64,000 nucleotides of DNA, taken from Blasia pusilla (taxonomy: Eukaryota; Marchantiophyta; Marchantiopsida; Blasiales). Under the pieces are notes generated by a model. It saw only the letters and a program-made list of their open reading frames with translations. It was not told where the DNA came from and did no database searches. Position 1 is the first letter of the stretch. Every line of letters begins with the position of its first letter. Location of the stretch: the NCBI GenBank assembly GCA_050084515.1, contig CM114271.1:9982001-10046000 (forward strand), given 5' to 3'. Shown in pieces: positions 24,648 through 37,181 of the stretch. The position numbers were made by a program, and so were the translations under genes.

Positions 24648-24687
24648 TGCCTAGACACCAACAACATCAACTCTCCGAGAGCTTTGA

Positions 24688-26455
24688 TCAGGACCCATCG
24701 ATGGGGTCCTCATCGCCTCGGCTAACGTGAAAGACTGAGGACGTTTGTTTTATGGCTTCCCCTCTCTGTGGATCCAACTCTACGGTGGCTCCACGTGTAA
24801 CAATAGCGGGTGCCTCCAAGTGGACAATCGCGCACATCCAGCCAAGATCCTCCATATCTCCATCTCTTCCATAAGACGTCGATGCCGCAGATCCGACATG
24901 AGGTAACCTCAATGCCATAGCGGCAATCTACCACTGTAATTTCCGTATCTGAGCAGCCATCAGAGCCTCACGCCCGACATCTCCCTCGACACGTCTAGGT
25001 GGTGGAACTCTACCTCCTTCACAGGCAACTCCACCACCCTATCGGGAAAATCCAACTCCTCGTCCCCCAACGGGACCACTTGATGCACGACCTCTAGGCC
25101 CACCCGGACCGGCAACTCACTCTGGCCCTCAATCTGGACATAACTCAAGGTGTAGGCTGAGAAACCTGGCGCGTGTATGACCATACCTTTGGGAATAGTC
25201 ACACTGATAAATTCCTGGTGTAGCATCATCTCCTCCTCCATGTTGAGGCACGCGTCCACCACCGTGACGGATGCAATGGCGCTAGTGATGGGCTCCACTA
25301 TATGCCCAACAAATAATCGCATGCAACTAGTACTGAGCCGCAAATGAAGGCGCATGTCTCTGTGGCAGGGCCTCCTGGTATCCACCCTAAGCTCGTGGTG
25401 CCGCATACCTCTCTCAAAATCCATGTTGCTGTACTGGTGGTGAAGGAAATCGTAACTGCTCTCGCCCGGAACCCATGGTGGCTACGCTCTCCTCCGCCAT
25501 ATTGCGCTCAATATTCTTGCAGGTTGTAAAAACATCTCTCAACGTAGGTGAGGTGTGCCTAAGAAGTACTCCATCCCTCACCCATTTCCCCAGGTCTCGG
25601 TTCAACATCGCGTACCATGCCTGGATAGCCTAGGACTCTACCATCCCCTGAGTAATGCTAATCAACCGGTGTAAGCGAGTGTAGGCCTCACGCAAACTCT
25701 CATCCGGGCGCCTTTGGAAGTCATGGATGCTCCGCAACTTCTACGTATGTACCCCTTGGTAGCTCATCCGCAACTCAGCAAAGAACTCAACGACGGGGTT
25801 GAACTTGAGACGAACCCGACTGGACGATGCAATTACTCCAGTTCGAGTTACCCCTCCTAAAACATCACTGATGGAAGAAGAAGTAGCCTCTCCTAACTCC
25901 TCCTCCTCATCTGGAAACGGCTCAGTCCATGATTCATAATATGGGTCATAGTAGAATCTCCATGCCTCAATCTCTTGGGCATATCTGTGGGAGAACTCAT
26001 GGTAATCGTCCAAGGCGCCCCCTCTAAATGCTGGAACATTCCGTTCCATGTTGTCAACAGGTTGAACTCTCTAGAGTTCCTAGCCCGTTGTGAGTCACAA
26101 AAACTCCTTAACTCTGCAATAAAGTCATGCATCTCTATCGTGCCTCTAGCATCCAAAAACCTACGCGGTCCTCTACCTCGGTCGTCCATCTCGTACGCCC
26201 AACTGGTAGGACCACTCAATGTGTGCGGTGAATCACTAACATAATCCTCTACAGTGTCCCCCTTGTCTAAAGACAACACATAAGGAGGTTGAGGCGGTCC
26301 CTCATGTGGAGAACCTCAAAACCTTGAGCTACTCCACGTAAAACCTCTAGAGCTACTCTCAGGCCATCACCTCGCCTCTCCAAAGTCTCGAAAGGCCCCT
26401 TGGATGCCCCTCGTGCCCCTCTAACGCGATTACTTTCAATCCCATGAGAAATCAC
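24688..26455 (-). pseudogene. gag of family C copy C1
   Basis: Capsid-like polyprotein of a Ty3/gypsy element, split over frames 26455-26267, 26279-25893, 26049-25741, 25608-25414, 25424-24960 and 24918-24688. Matching segments with the plus-strand copy at 57219 include GTIEMHDFIAEL versus GTINLDDFIQEF, FQHLEGAPW versus FQHLEGPPM, and the ESLREAYTRLHRLI-type helix versus ESLREAFTRMRRLI. At least five stops or shifts interrupt it. Its 3' end abuts the solo LTR B. Confidence 0.75.
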
Positions 26456-28339
26456 TCAATCATTCAAACTAAACATACAACACTCAATCTACACTCTCTC
26501 TCTCTGAGACGTGTGTTGTGCGGCAACAAGCGGCGTGGTGCGGAAAATCAGTTACTGTCCTATCAACTCATCGACAAAACACACCTTCAACTCTGGACAG
26601 TCCACACAGATCTATGTCCCCTAAACCACATACATCAATGATGCTCTCAACATCTGCACGAAACCCAATATCCCAAATAACTGCCCAGTACCCGAAATTC
26701 CCTCACACGTGCAGGGCAAAAGACTAGAATGGGTAACCTGACAACAATATCAATGTCGCTCCTCAGAAACTACAAACCTTGACCCCAAATTGATCATGAA
26801 AAAAAACTCCTCCAATTCACAAGTCGTACTCCTCTGGTACTGACGATGCTCAAATCTCTTCAATGTACGGTGCAGCAATGGCGGCACTGAATGGCTACAA
26901 ATGGCACGACACTCGGGAATGGGTGCAGCACTCAGCGGCATACCCTCCTCAACAACAACATATACTCTACTCCCAATGATGGTGCGGCTCCACAATTGAG
27001 ATGGTGCGGTGCAGCCATGAGCGGCACGACATCGCAATTGTCGGCACGTTGCGACTACGGGCGTAAGGGCACTGTACTCGATTGTCAACAAGCGGCTACC
27101 ACCTCACGACATAGCAAAGCGGAAAGCAAACTGCAACCCCATCAATCCAAAAAGGGCACCCATCGTCAGCGCTAGACAGTGCTTGCATACGCTCTGTGTG
27201 CAAATGGATGAAAAACTGCAGAACGTGAAGATGGCGCCCAAGAAAGAGTGCATGGCGGTGTAGAACTTTGGCGAGTCGATAGTGGTAAATCACAACCATC
27301 GGCTAAGTAGCGAAAATTGAAGGGCTAATGGGCTAATTGACGGATTGCTAAGCCTGACGAGTTGATGGCCACTTGACGGGTTGACGGCCATCGGCAGACG
27401 GATGGCAAGTGACAATGGCGACCTGGACGGACGGGATCAGCCGGATCGTAGTGGTTTGGCCATAGAGACAACAGGTTGGCCGCGGTCCTACGCAGGCCGA
27501 ACGGCGCAGCAGGCGGGATGGATAAGGCGGACAGAACCTAGCCGCGGGAATCTCGGAGGCAGGCTGGCTCACCCTACCTCGGCGACCCACGCGTTTAGGA
27601 TCAGAAGTGCAGCGCCAGAAGCGGCGCCAGAGCACAGGCACGGTGCAGCCGCGAACTCGGCTGTGGGGAAGAGCGACTGGTCCAGGGTCCACGGAGTTTT
27701 TTTTAAACATTCGTATGATTACTGGTATTTTAGTATGCATCCCGGAATTTCCTAAGAGGTAACCGTTCACGTCTGGGAAAATTAATTTAAGCCAATAAAA
27801 AACTGGGGTTATCTTTAGCATTCGGTTCATATCCGAAATTCAAAATGTGGGACGATTATTTTCTTGGTTGTTTTCAATTTCTGACAGTCATTTTCCGGTT
27901 CATTCTCCAGGAGGCATAAAATTTCCGGCAGTTTTAACTTGTGCTGGTAAATTTACAAGCCTCATTGTGATAGGGGATAGGGCATGGATTTATTCTCCGC
28001 TTCCTTTATTTTTCGTTGTGCAAAAACACTATGGTGTGGAAGGAGTTAAGAGAACAAATTTTGTAGTTCTCATGGCCAAAGGCCATAGGAAGGATTTTTG
28101 TCCTTCACATCTCTGTAGTGTCACTCTCCTCTTTGGCCCATGCTATTGCAAGAAAGCATCATAGCAGCATGACTTGTCCCTATCTCTTCTTTACTTGATG
28201 CAAGAAAGGAAGAAAGAAAGTCCCTTAGACCCTTACTGGACTCTATCGCATCCTTGGAAGGAGTCGAGCATGGCCATGCTTCCCAACCAGTTGGGAACCA
28301 ATGATCTTGCCCCTCTACATCCTATAAAACAAACTCACT
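26456..28339. other. No recognised gene; probable family C leader then unassigned DNA
   Basis: 26456 to about 27300 is upstream of the C1 gag and may hold its leader or LTR, but the ends could not be found. 27300-27800 is GC-rich with repeated 'ttgacgg/gatgg' words and no recognised protein. 27840-28330 contains unrecognised short ORFs. Confidence 0.3.
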
Positions 28340-30016
28340 TCAAGTGGACATGTCTAGGGATGGGGCATCAAACTGCACGTCAGCTTGAGAATTCATGTAC
28401 CTATCAAGATTAGCATACAAGTATCTGAAATGTGCACCAGTTTTCCACAAAATTACAAAGTCAGCCAACATGTCATCAAAGTCATCTATAGGTCCCTCTA
28501 GAGCAATCCTCAAAACAGCATCTAGATGCTTAGTAGCCAATCTATTACGTGACAGGGTCTTTAACATATGATGTTTCTTCCAAAAAAGTAGATGCATTCA
28601 AATCTTGACTTTCCAGGACATAATTCATGGTAATAGAAGCTATCTCAGAACTAAAAATGCTACCAATAGTACTAACATCGACAAACTTGTACTGAAAGAT
28701 TTTACTCAAGTTAGCAAGGCTAGAAAGAATATCATCAAGAAAATATAATTGATAGATCATTTGGAATTATCTTAGCTTGTTGTATAAATTTGAGGCATTC
28801 CCATCATCTTCAGACAAAGGAATATCCCTGAAATATATCAATACAGACTCCAATGAATCACACAAAGTACATACAGCTTGCCACCAGCTCAACCATCTGA
28901 TCTTATGATACCTCTTCATGACTCGTTGAGAGTCATTCAACTTTTCTTGAAGTGCTGCTAAGTTGGCTTTCCTCTTGGAAGACCTTCTGAAAATCCTGCT
29001 ACAGCGTTCAGAATAGAATCGATTTCTATCGAAATTGCATTGCAATGAGATGCACTTGCAGCTATCAAAGCTGCAAGGTTCGTCCTATGGGCTACACAAT
29101 GCACCGAAAGAAGATACGGGTTCACCTTTTGCTTCAATTGTGAAGCAACCCTGGTTTGGCTCCCGACCATTGAAGAGGCACCATCGGATCCAAATGCTAC
29201 TATTTTTGAATGTTCTAGTCCTCCATCTTTGATGAACTCCAACAGAATGTTAGTGATAGCATTTGAGCATTTGGATTCACATTGAAGCAAGCCTAGAAAA
29301 AAACACTCGGCTTGACCCTCTTCAATGAAAGTTGCAAACACCACTAAATGACATGTCACAAATATATCTGTAGATTCGTCGATCATGATCCCAAAGAAAG
29401 GAGAGGCCGAAACTCTAGCTAGAGTCTTCTTCATCAAAACTTGACTTATGAAGAAACACATCTCACTACGACTTTTCTCATCTTGATACAGGTCTCTAGT
29501 GATAGGTGCATTCACAACAAGCAACAACTTACAAAGAGACTTGAATTTAAAAAAAGGCAAGGCCTCCTTTGCAAGAAAGTATGCAGACCTGAATAAAGTC
29601 AACAAAGCAACCTCACAGGTTCGGTTGGATGTAGCTATGGCCTTAGCCATAGACTTCTTACCTCCATGGGAGGCCCAAGAAAGTTTTATGTGCTCATTTG
29701 ACTTTGCATGATCTGTGAATGCCGATACCTTACAATTGATACAACCATCCCTAGAAAATACACTCTTGCCTTTACCTTTCATACAAATATTACAATGAAT
29801 CCTCCCACTTTCTCGATCAAAACTTATCCAATCGTACATAGTATACCACACGTCTCTCCAAGCTACACGATTCTTCTCACGAATCGATCCATTGTTGCCT
29901 AACGTGCTTCTGTCATCCCTCTCATCAGATGATCCAGAGAGAGCTATGATGTCATGTTGTTCCTTGGGAACCTCCTTGAATAACAGTTCATTCACTGTTC
30001 TCTGGCGTTTGGCCAT
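28340..30016 (-). pseudogene. hAT-like transposase with N-terminal zinc finger (ZMYM/DUF4371-like), broken
   Basis: The longest frame, 30016-28958 (352 codons), has a BED/TTF-like finger (HCNICMKGKG... CINCK...HAKSNEH, residues about 75-110). It is followed by a transposase fold with FGIMIDESTD (first catalytic Asp region), VAFGSDGASSMVG (second) and the VHCVAHRTNLA Cys-His motif. A frameshift near 28975 moves to RKANLAALQEKLN...HKIRWLS, then a stop after NKLR and another shift near 28560 into LATKHLDAVLRIALEGP. The usual C-terminal hAT dimerisation domain was not found, so it is truncated as well as frameshifted. No terminal inverted repeats or target duplication were identified. Confidence 0.8.
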
Positions 30017-32499
30017 GAGAACTACGAAAATGGAAGTTCTAATATACAGATAGTTTCAATCTCCTTCTACTAGCTTAGAAAAGCGACTCACAAGACTAGC
30101 AGAGGGGAATTGAGTTTAATACAAGTAAATCAGAAGCTTCCGACTAACACAGGGAAATTTCATCAGGAGCTTTGGACTAACACATGGAAAATTTGGAAGC
30201 TTGGAACCTAGGCCGTCAGGACTACGCAGCTCTTGTGAGGCATAGACCAGAGCAGCAAAAGCTGCAAGATCGGATGTTGTAGGGGTTCAAGGGAAAGATG
30301 CAGCTGAAGTGCCACGCTCAAAGCTGAGTAATTGGCATCGCAAGTTCTACTTGTGAATGTGGCAGCAATGTTACGATCATGAGCACTCAACACCAAGATA
30401 GAGATGCAGGAGCAGTCGACAGCAAGATAGAGATGCCATTGTGTGATCGCACATCTCAAAGATAGAGACGATGAGAAAAATGAAGCAACTCAAACCAACC
30501 TAATACACGGACAGTGACAAACGCGGTGACCGCATGGGAGAGGGATGCAATGACAACAAAAGACGAAAGCTGCAAAAGAGACTCGAGTGAAAATATGCAC
30601 AATGCAAGATAGTAGTCGGAAGATCATAGCCGCACAATGCAAGAAACACAAAACGAAGAGCAGGAAAATGATCGTCCCTGCAAAACGGAAGTCCCCAAAT
30701 GCAAGAATCTAAAGATAAAAGCAACGGAATCCCGCGTGGGATAGGGACAGAGGGATTGCAGTGACAACAAGTTGGAAGCTGCAAATGAGACTTGAGGAGA
30801 AACCCGCAAGATAGTAGTAGCCACAATGCAAGAAAAACAAAACAAAGAGCACAAAGATGAGCGTCCCTGCAAGACGGAAGTCCCTCTACTTGAGAAAATT
30901 GTTGGCAATACAATGAAAGACAAAAGTGGCATGACCCTAGACTAAAGCAAAATATAGACAACAAAGACAAGCCGGATGCCCAAGTCTATGGACTCCATTG
31001 TCTAACTCCACGAGAGTAAGCATGCTCAACACTTCGAGCATGAGGCAAGCTGGAGAGACTCCTTAGTCCGAGAAAATGAAAAAAAAACGCTTCAGCAGAG
31101 CTCGTCACCCTCAGTCCAAACTGAATAGTTTTGTCAAGAAATGAGGCGTTGAGACTTAAGACTCCGAAGTCGCACGGAGATTCAAGAAACAAAAATGAGA
31201 ATGCTAGAGAACTAGAGCTTGGGCATGGAACAGCAGCGCTACAGCACTTCGGAGTCACTTGGGAGTCGGAAGTGAAAGGCCACAAATGAGGCCTAGTTTG
31301 CATGCGGCGAGGTCTCCACTCCACCAAAGGGCCCCCTCCAAGGCGCCGTTGCGTTCCAATGGATTCTTGCCATCCGATGGAAGATCGGACGGCGAGAGTA
31401 CGAAACCTAAGTGGCAGGCCGTGGGTGGTGCATTCACCCCAAATGAAGGGCCCAGATGCACAGATGTCTCAGGCCCTTCAAATCCCATCGTCCAACACTA
31501 TCTGCCAGTTTTTCGGCAGCTAATCCTCATGTCGTCCACATTCTGTTGCCCGGAAAGAAAGGGCCGGTTGAGTACCGGAGAGAGCCTCGTGCGTTTAGGG
31601 GTTTAGGGTTTAGGGCAGGGGAAGTCGCGGCAATGCAGAAGGCACGGCCCGGCATAATGGCCCTAAAGCGGGGAAGTGCATCCCTGGCAGGCCAGCCAGT
31701 ACGGTTTAGGGTAGGCAGGCTCTGCGGTGGCAAGGCGGACGGTTGCGGCAAACGGGACACGGCGGCAAGACTAGCAGTGCAGTCGGCGGAGGCATGACGT
31801 CGGTGGCAGACTTTTAGCAAAATGCAGTTGTGGTTGTGGTGCAGCCGCGGTTCGGTCTATCAGCCCACTATTTTGTCCTCTTACTACATCACCCCCTAAA
31901 AAACGGATCTACCTTCGAAATCTTTCCACTAACTCCACCATTGGTGGGTCAACTCCCCCAAGAATTCTTTTCACTCAACTTCACTTTGAATAAAATTTTT
32001 TCACGTGCTAGTCCTCTAGAAATAAATATCCTTTTATTTTTCTACCCCAAGTGCAGAGTTACCCTCAAGATTTTTTTTGAAATTTCACTCACACCTTGGA
32101 ACGGTGGCTATGCCAGCCCAACAAAAAGTTTCGTAACTCCACGCTCAAATGATGAAATGGTGCACCATTTCTTCCACAGCCTGTACAGCTTCTTGATCTA
32201 CAATGGAATCAATTTTTTTTTCTTCATTTGACTTTCCAATAAAAACAAAAGGGGACTGTCGTGCAACCCTTCAATCTGCACTCCTACGAAAAAATTGGCA
32301 GCGCTTCCGCGCTGATTTCACCCAAAGAAAATCGCAAACCTATAAACACAACAACCAGCAAGCTACAAGGTACTTTTGAGAGCACTGGAATGGAGCAACC
32401 TGCCCCCATACTCAATTTCCAACCAAATTTTGGCAGCGCTTTTGTGTGCCACTCTCCCACACGAAGAATCGAACAACAAAACAACAAATAGAGCAACTC
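30017..32499. other. Repeat-containing DNA without recognised gene
   Basis: Holds the duplication at 30539-30886 and a short telomere-like stretch at about 31592-31617 (three imperfect TTTAGGG units). 31260-31800 is GC-rich and open in several frames on both strands, which is expected from composition. 31850-32240 is T-rich and unassigned. Confidence 0.35.
30539..30886. repeat. Imperfect tandem duplication, unit about 210 bp
   Basis: 30539-30697 and 30749-30886 share 'agagggat-gca-tgacaaca', 'gcaagatagtagt', 'cacaatgcaagaaa', 'cgtccctgcaa' and 'acggaagtccc'. The second copy has several small deletions. No coding signal. Confidence 0.8.
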
Positions 32500-33104
32500 T
32501 TGATCCCGTGAGTACTCCCATGAGCCGCTGCACAGGGAAAGCGGTCCCCAAAGTGCACCAATAGCGAGTGACCAGCAAGCTCCTCTATTGAAGCTCTCTC
32601 ACTCTCTCATTGTAAATTGATCAAATCTCACCAAGCTCTCCATGGTGTGCACTCTCGTGTCAAACCAAACCAATTCTCCTGATGAGAGGCTTGATTTACA
32701 CACACTAGGCAAGGAGGACCACAGCTCTATAGCCTCATGCCAAGAGGTTCAACAAAGAAAGAATAAGCTCTCAAGCTCTCTCTCTCTCTCTCTCTTGGAG
32801 GTATACCCCCTTCCCTTTCCCAAGCCCTCTCCATGATAACCTATGCTCGCAGGTCACCTCCTTGGCTCTTGACCTGTTGTAGCGAGTCAAGGGCCACTTC
32901 CCAAAGTGCAACGTCAACTATACTCTAAATGAAAACTTACCCAAAATAGTAATTTTCTCTATATGGCTCCAAATGAGCCAAAACGAAGGGGAACATGCTC
33001 TCTTATGTTACCTGCAGGTTATCCTCAACCTCCTGAGGCTGTCCTCCAGTATCTCCGAATGGGCTCTACTAGAGCTCATCAATCTATCCTAAAAGATGTG
33101 ACAC
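32500..33104 (+). mobile_element. Family C LTR/leader-like sequence before copy C2
   Basis: 32533-32640 ('gaccagcaagctcctc', 'ctctcattgtaaatt') resembles 63900-64000 at the right edge of the window. 32885-33045 resembles the reverse complement of 52683-52843 (shared 'gggccacttcccaaagt', 'atggctccaaatgagcc'). It leads into gag codons at about 33105. LTR borders were not found. A (TC)n run lies at 32775-32795. Confidence 0.45.
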
Positions 33105-33109
33105 ACGAG

Positions 33110-34060
33110 ATATGGACCCCTACAAGGTTCAACCCTTTTATGGCATGGAAGGGTTTATTCGAGCACTTGGAGGGTCCTTCGATGGATGATTACATGGAGT
33201 TCTGATCGCTACACTCAGTAGAGATTGATGCCTGAAGGATGCATTGGGCTCCAGGGTATGTATCCACTAGTGTTTGCGAGGCATATTATGGAATAGTGAG
33301 GGTTGAGAGGCCTACACCATCAGCCCGGGGACTAGATGGAGCGGATGGCAGTGAGGTGGCAAAGACCTTTGGTGGTAGAGGGCCACCTAGTTTCAGTCCT
33401 ACAGTGGAGTTCTTCCAAAATTTGGGGAGGAGCCACCAAGGCATGCGGACCGACAAGCTGAAGAGTCTACAAGATTTTTGGCGGAGATCTGTTGAGAGTC
33501 TAAGAGAGGCGTTCACGCGCATGCGTAGACTGGTCATTGCAACATATGGGGTGACTAAAGCGCAGTCAGTTCAGTATTGGTACCGGGTGTTGGACTGGGA
33601 GTTACAGAGGAGAGTTCAGGATGCGATGTTGATTCACACAGCAAAGCCTACATTGAAGGTGGTCTTTGAGTTGTCTGAGCGGGGCGAGCTCAACATGAGT
33701 AAGGAGCAGGTGGTGACCATGGGATTTTCACGGGATTCGACGGGTTTGCGAGTAAGAGAAGTCCCATAGGTGACCTAGCATGTACCACTACCACGGGAGC
33801 AGGCCGGTGTGCCCAGAGAGTAGGGCGGGTATCGTGAGCCGATGAGGGAATGGCCAATACCGACATATATAAGGAGGGACCAAGGTTGACGTGTTGGACG
33901 TGTGGTGGGCCACATAGGCAGAGAGAGTGCCCACAACATGGTAGAGGGTCGAGGGTGCCTTCGAGGTGCTAAAGAGCCACCTCGGATGGCCCCACCACAA
34001 TTGCAGTGTGATCATTGTCACCAATATGGTCACACTAGGGATAGGTGTTTTGATCTTTGC
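33110..34060 (+). pseudogene. gag of copy C2 with two zinc knuckles
   Basis: Capsid region: FNPFMAWKGLFEHLEG, FSPTVEFFQNLGRSHQGM, ESLREAFTRMRRLVIATYGV, IHTAKPTLKVVFELSERGE. It is followed, after stops and a shift, by nucleocapsid knuckles CWTCGGPHRQRECPQ (about 33890) and CDHCHQYGHTRDRC (about 34010), both CX2CX4HX4C. Gag packages element RNA. Stops at 33202, 33236 and 33769 split it. Confidence 0.75.
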
Positions 34061-35110
34061 TAGGAGATACATCTTGAGGTAGGTAGTGGACTTGGGGCGA
34101 GAGAGTTGGTGGAGATCAAATAGTGGATGATCATGGTGGTAGAGTTCCATCACAAGTCATAGGAGATGGAGGACGTACACCTGATGCAACACTCCTTACT
34201 CGCATCAATCAATTGGAGTAGAGGATTGCTGCCATAACGCTAATGCAGCTAGGGATAGGTACGAAGCCAAGAGTAGCTAGTGTGGCTTCAACCTCGACGT
34301 CTTTCCATGATACGAGTGAGGATTCATGTGGTATGGGATTTATGTGTAGTGCGGCTCAAGTTGAGGTTGGTGCGGTGGTGACTTGGGGTGCTTCAAGAGT
34401 AACCAAGCCATCGAGAGGTGGGGTTGAGATTGATCCATAGGAGGGGACCAATGGGCGGTGGGCCAGGGTTCCCTAGTCATTCACATTGTTGGAGGCACTT
34501 CATACACCATCGATGGTGCCTTGACGATTAGTAGTGCCCACAAGTAGGCAAGTGTGCCGATGTGACAAGGAGTTGGATAGGTGTTTTGATCTTTGTCAGG
34601 AGGTACGTCTAGAGGTAGGTAGAGGACTTGGGGCGAGGGAGTTGGTGGAGATCAAATAGTGGATGATCGTGGTGGTAGAGTTCCATCATCAATCACAGGA
34701 GATGGAGGACGTGAACCCAATGCAACATCCCTTACTTGCATCGATCAATTGGAGCAGAGGATTGCTGCCATGAGATTGATGCAGCTAGGGATAGGAACAG
34801 AGGTGAGAGTAGCTAGTGTGGCTCCATCCTCCACGTCTTACCATGATACGGGTGAGGATTCTTGTGGTATGGGATTTATGTATAGTGCGACTTAGGTTGA
34901 GGCTGTTGTGGAGGTGACTCGGGATGCTGAGAGAGTAACCAAGCCACCGAGAGGTGGAGTTGAGATTGACCCACAGGAAGGGACCGATGGATGGTAGACC
35001 ACGACTCCCTTGTCGTTCATGTTGTTAGAGGAACTTCATACACCGTTGATGGTGCCTTGACGACCAGTAGAGCCCACAAGTGAGGTAGGTGCATCGACGT
35101 CACAAGGAGT
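34039..35110. repeat. Tandem duplication, two units of 536 bp, inside copy C2
   Basis: 34039-34574 is repeated as 34575-35110. Both units start 'ggataggtgttttgatcttt', pass through 'cttggggcgag-gagttggtggagatcaaatagtggatgatc', and end with '-cacaaggagtt' or '-gacaaggagtt'. The units differ at scattered sites, so the duplication is old. It doubles the gag C-terminal linker after the second knuckle. Confidence 0.88.
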
Positions 35111-35138
35111 TGGAGAGACGATTCCTATGTCGGATTGA

Positions 35139-35700
35139 GTGGAGCCAATGTCGACCACATTGTTAAAGGTGGCAACTGGGATGAGTCAAGCTCCGTTCTT
35201 TTCTGCCATGGAGTTAGTGACAATGGGAGTCGGACCAGTGGAGGTATTTTGGCTCGTTGGCACGTTCTGTGAGCGTGGAGAGGTGACTACCTCTTGTTTA
35301 AAGGTAGTTGAAGAGGTGGTGGACTTGCCCTTGGAGCCAGTGCTCGGGACCTTGCTCAGGACGTCCCTCATTGAGTTGTGGCATGTTGCAGGGGAAAAAT
35401 TGGTAGATATGCCATCTAGGCGAGCGATAGAGCAAGCCATGATCACACCAAGTGTGGTGTTGTTGGATAATTGAGCATGAATTTTTTGCTTGGTTAGTCC
35501 CACAGGTACGGTGTACCACCCTAGCACGTCCTACTTGATTCAGAGCACAACCCTTGATGATAGGTAAGGCGGCGTGTTTGGCATTGAGGTTACGGAAAGG
35601 GGACATTGAGCGTTGTCTCTTTCAGATAGAGACCTCTATTGGGGGCGTATTGGCGTATTATCCACATAGTACATGATTTGAGAGGAGTTGGTGGTTAGAA
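35139..35700 (+). pseudogene. Protease region of copy C2
   Basis: Open from 35139 to 35474: CERGEVTTSCLKVVEEVVDLPLEP, then a block like KLVDMPSRRAIEQAMI. After a stop it continues as FCLVSPTGTVYH. The DSGA active site is damaged. Corresponds to 58836-59348 of copy C5. Confidence 0.7.
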
Positions 35701-35815
35701 TCCAACCAGAGCATGAGACGGATAGTGCAATGGTACACACTCACCCGATTACATCATCGGCAGAGTCGTATGATGTGTTGGTAGGGAGTACGGTGTTGTA
35801 GGGGGCTGGTATTCT

Positions 35816-36861
35816 GATAGGAGAGAGGAAGAGAGGAGTGTCTCTCTTAAAAAAAAAAGGGCAGAATCCGCTTCCTCTCAGACCTTCCTGAAATTTCTTA
35901 CAATTTTCCTCTCCTTCAAATGTAAGAAATCCTTAGAAGATAGTAAGAAGTGGACCATATTGGGGCCAAAACTAACATTGTTGTTCGTGGCTAGGATCTG
36001 AAAACACACATACAAAGACCACTCCATACATGCTTACATCACTTAGACTATGGTGTCTATAGAATGTATTGCATCCTTATGTTTTAAAATACGAGTGGCT
36101 ACAGCGCACTCAAGGTTTAGACCTCTCAATAGATGAAAGATAATAGGCTCTTCATCCAAGGCTCCCACCCTCATACCCACTACTTTCTGAATATTTAACA
36201 CCCACTCATGATAGTCTAAGTATTAAGGAGTAATGGCAATATGAAGTTCTTTATTAAGTTGATGGGTGTTAGGCAAGTGTGGTTAAACACAAATCCTAGA
36301 AGTGAAGGAAGCCAACACAATGAAGGAAACAAGAACTCTTGCTGGGAGTTGTGAAGAATGAACAGAGTTAAGAATTCATTCCAGAAGGGAATCATAGAAG
36401 GGAAGCGTGCAACCTCTCAGAAAATTATGTGTTACCCCAGGATGTGATGAGTCGACATCGAGGTGCCAAACAACTCCGTTGATAAGAGCTCTTGGGAGTT
36501 ATCAGCCTATTATCCCCGGCGAGAAGAATGGTTTGAAGATAATGGGGGAACGAGAGGAAAGTGTGAAGGAAGCCTACCAGAATTCCTAAAAGGATGGACT
36601 CAGAGGAAAAGAGAATCAATCAAGTAGCCAACCTATTGGAATCTGACATGTTGGAGGACGTCAAAAGTAAAAAAAATGCAGAAGCACCAAATGAAGAACA
36701 AAAAAGAAAGAGAATGAAACAAATAGAAGCCTATCAACCTTACGTGAAACCTAATGGAATTCATTAGATTGCAAGACAAGGTGTAAAGCAAAAGGTATGA
36801 GAAAGTTGTCATCGGGGGCCATATGAATAAATGTGAGGGAACACAAACCCAATCAAACCTT
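35816..36861. other. Unassigned sequence
   Basis: No recognised protein and no copy of the window's repeat families. It starts after family C homology ends and includes an A-rich tract near 35850. Confidence 0.35.
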
Positions 36862-37181
36862 CAACCCGTCAAAATCTGACAAGTTGTAAGAGAGTCCCGG
36901 AAGATTGGAAAATTTTAGAGACAACTCCTAGGGGGAACAAATAAAAAGAGAAGAAAAACAAATGTTTCTTCTTACAACTTGTAGGAATCCGACAAGTTGC
37001 AAACATTGTGTTTGGTTTGCAACCCGTCAGAATCTCACGGGTTGCAAGCCATTAGACCTCATTGAAGTAACCATAAGAGATAACCAGAGACCTCTTTCAC
37101 AAGTTTAAACAAGTCCTAAAGCCACCCCCTCCAAAAAATATCCCCAGTAAGACATGCAACCCGTCGGAATCTGACGGGTTG
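36862..37181. repeat. Dispersed 25-bp palindromic motif, four copies
   Basis: Imperfect palindromes built from CAACCCGTCGGA facing TCTGACGGGTTG lie at 36862-36886, 36975-36999, 37020-37044 and 37157-37181. The first two carry CAACTTG/CAAGTTG variants. The same core returns in the array at 38281-38640. Confidence 0.85.

Larger units (their letters stand above)
20656..26455 (-). mobile_element. Family C Ty3/gypsy retrotransposon with methyltransferase domain (copy C1)
   Basis: The minus-strand order is gag (26455-24688), [solo LTR B 24647-23428], protease (23203-22700), cytosine methyltransferase (22399-21050) and reverse transcriptase start (21030-20656). Each piece is recognised by motif and broken by stops and frameshifts. 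RT stops at the family A LTR fragment, so RNase H and integrase are missing here. The gag and protease match copies at 33105-35815 and 57050-59489 with clear divergence, so C1 is a distinct subfamily. Precise excision of the solo LTR at its TGCCT duplication restores continuity between gag and protease. Confidence 0.85.
33105..35815 (+). mobile_element. Family C gypsy copy C2: gag and protease, decayed
   Basis: Plus-strand gag (33110-34050) continues through two CCHC knuckles and a duplicated linker (34039-35110) to the protease region (35139-35700). It lacks the gag N-terminus and ends at VLVGSTVL near 35810, just before the point where copy C1 enters the methyltransferase. Many stops. Similar in sequence to copy C5 at 57050. 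Confidence 0.8.

Noticed and set aside
27348-27830. Overlapping long ORFs on both strands in GC-rich DNA
   Set aside because: Both strands are open because of base composition; no motif and no family match.
31590-31620. Telomere-like TTTAGGG units
   Set aside because: Only about three imperfect units; too short to call an interstitial telomere. The same holds for the two units near 12497.
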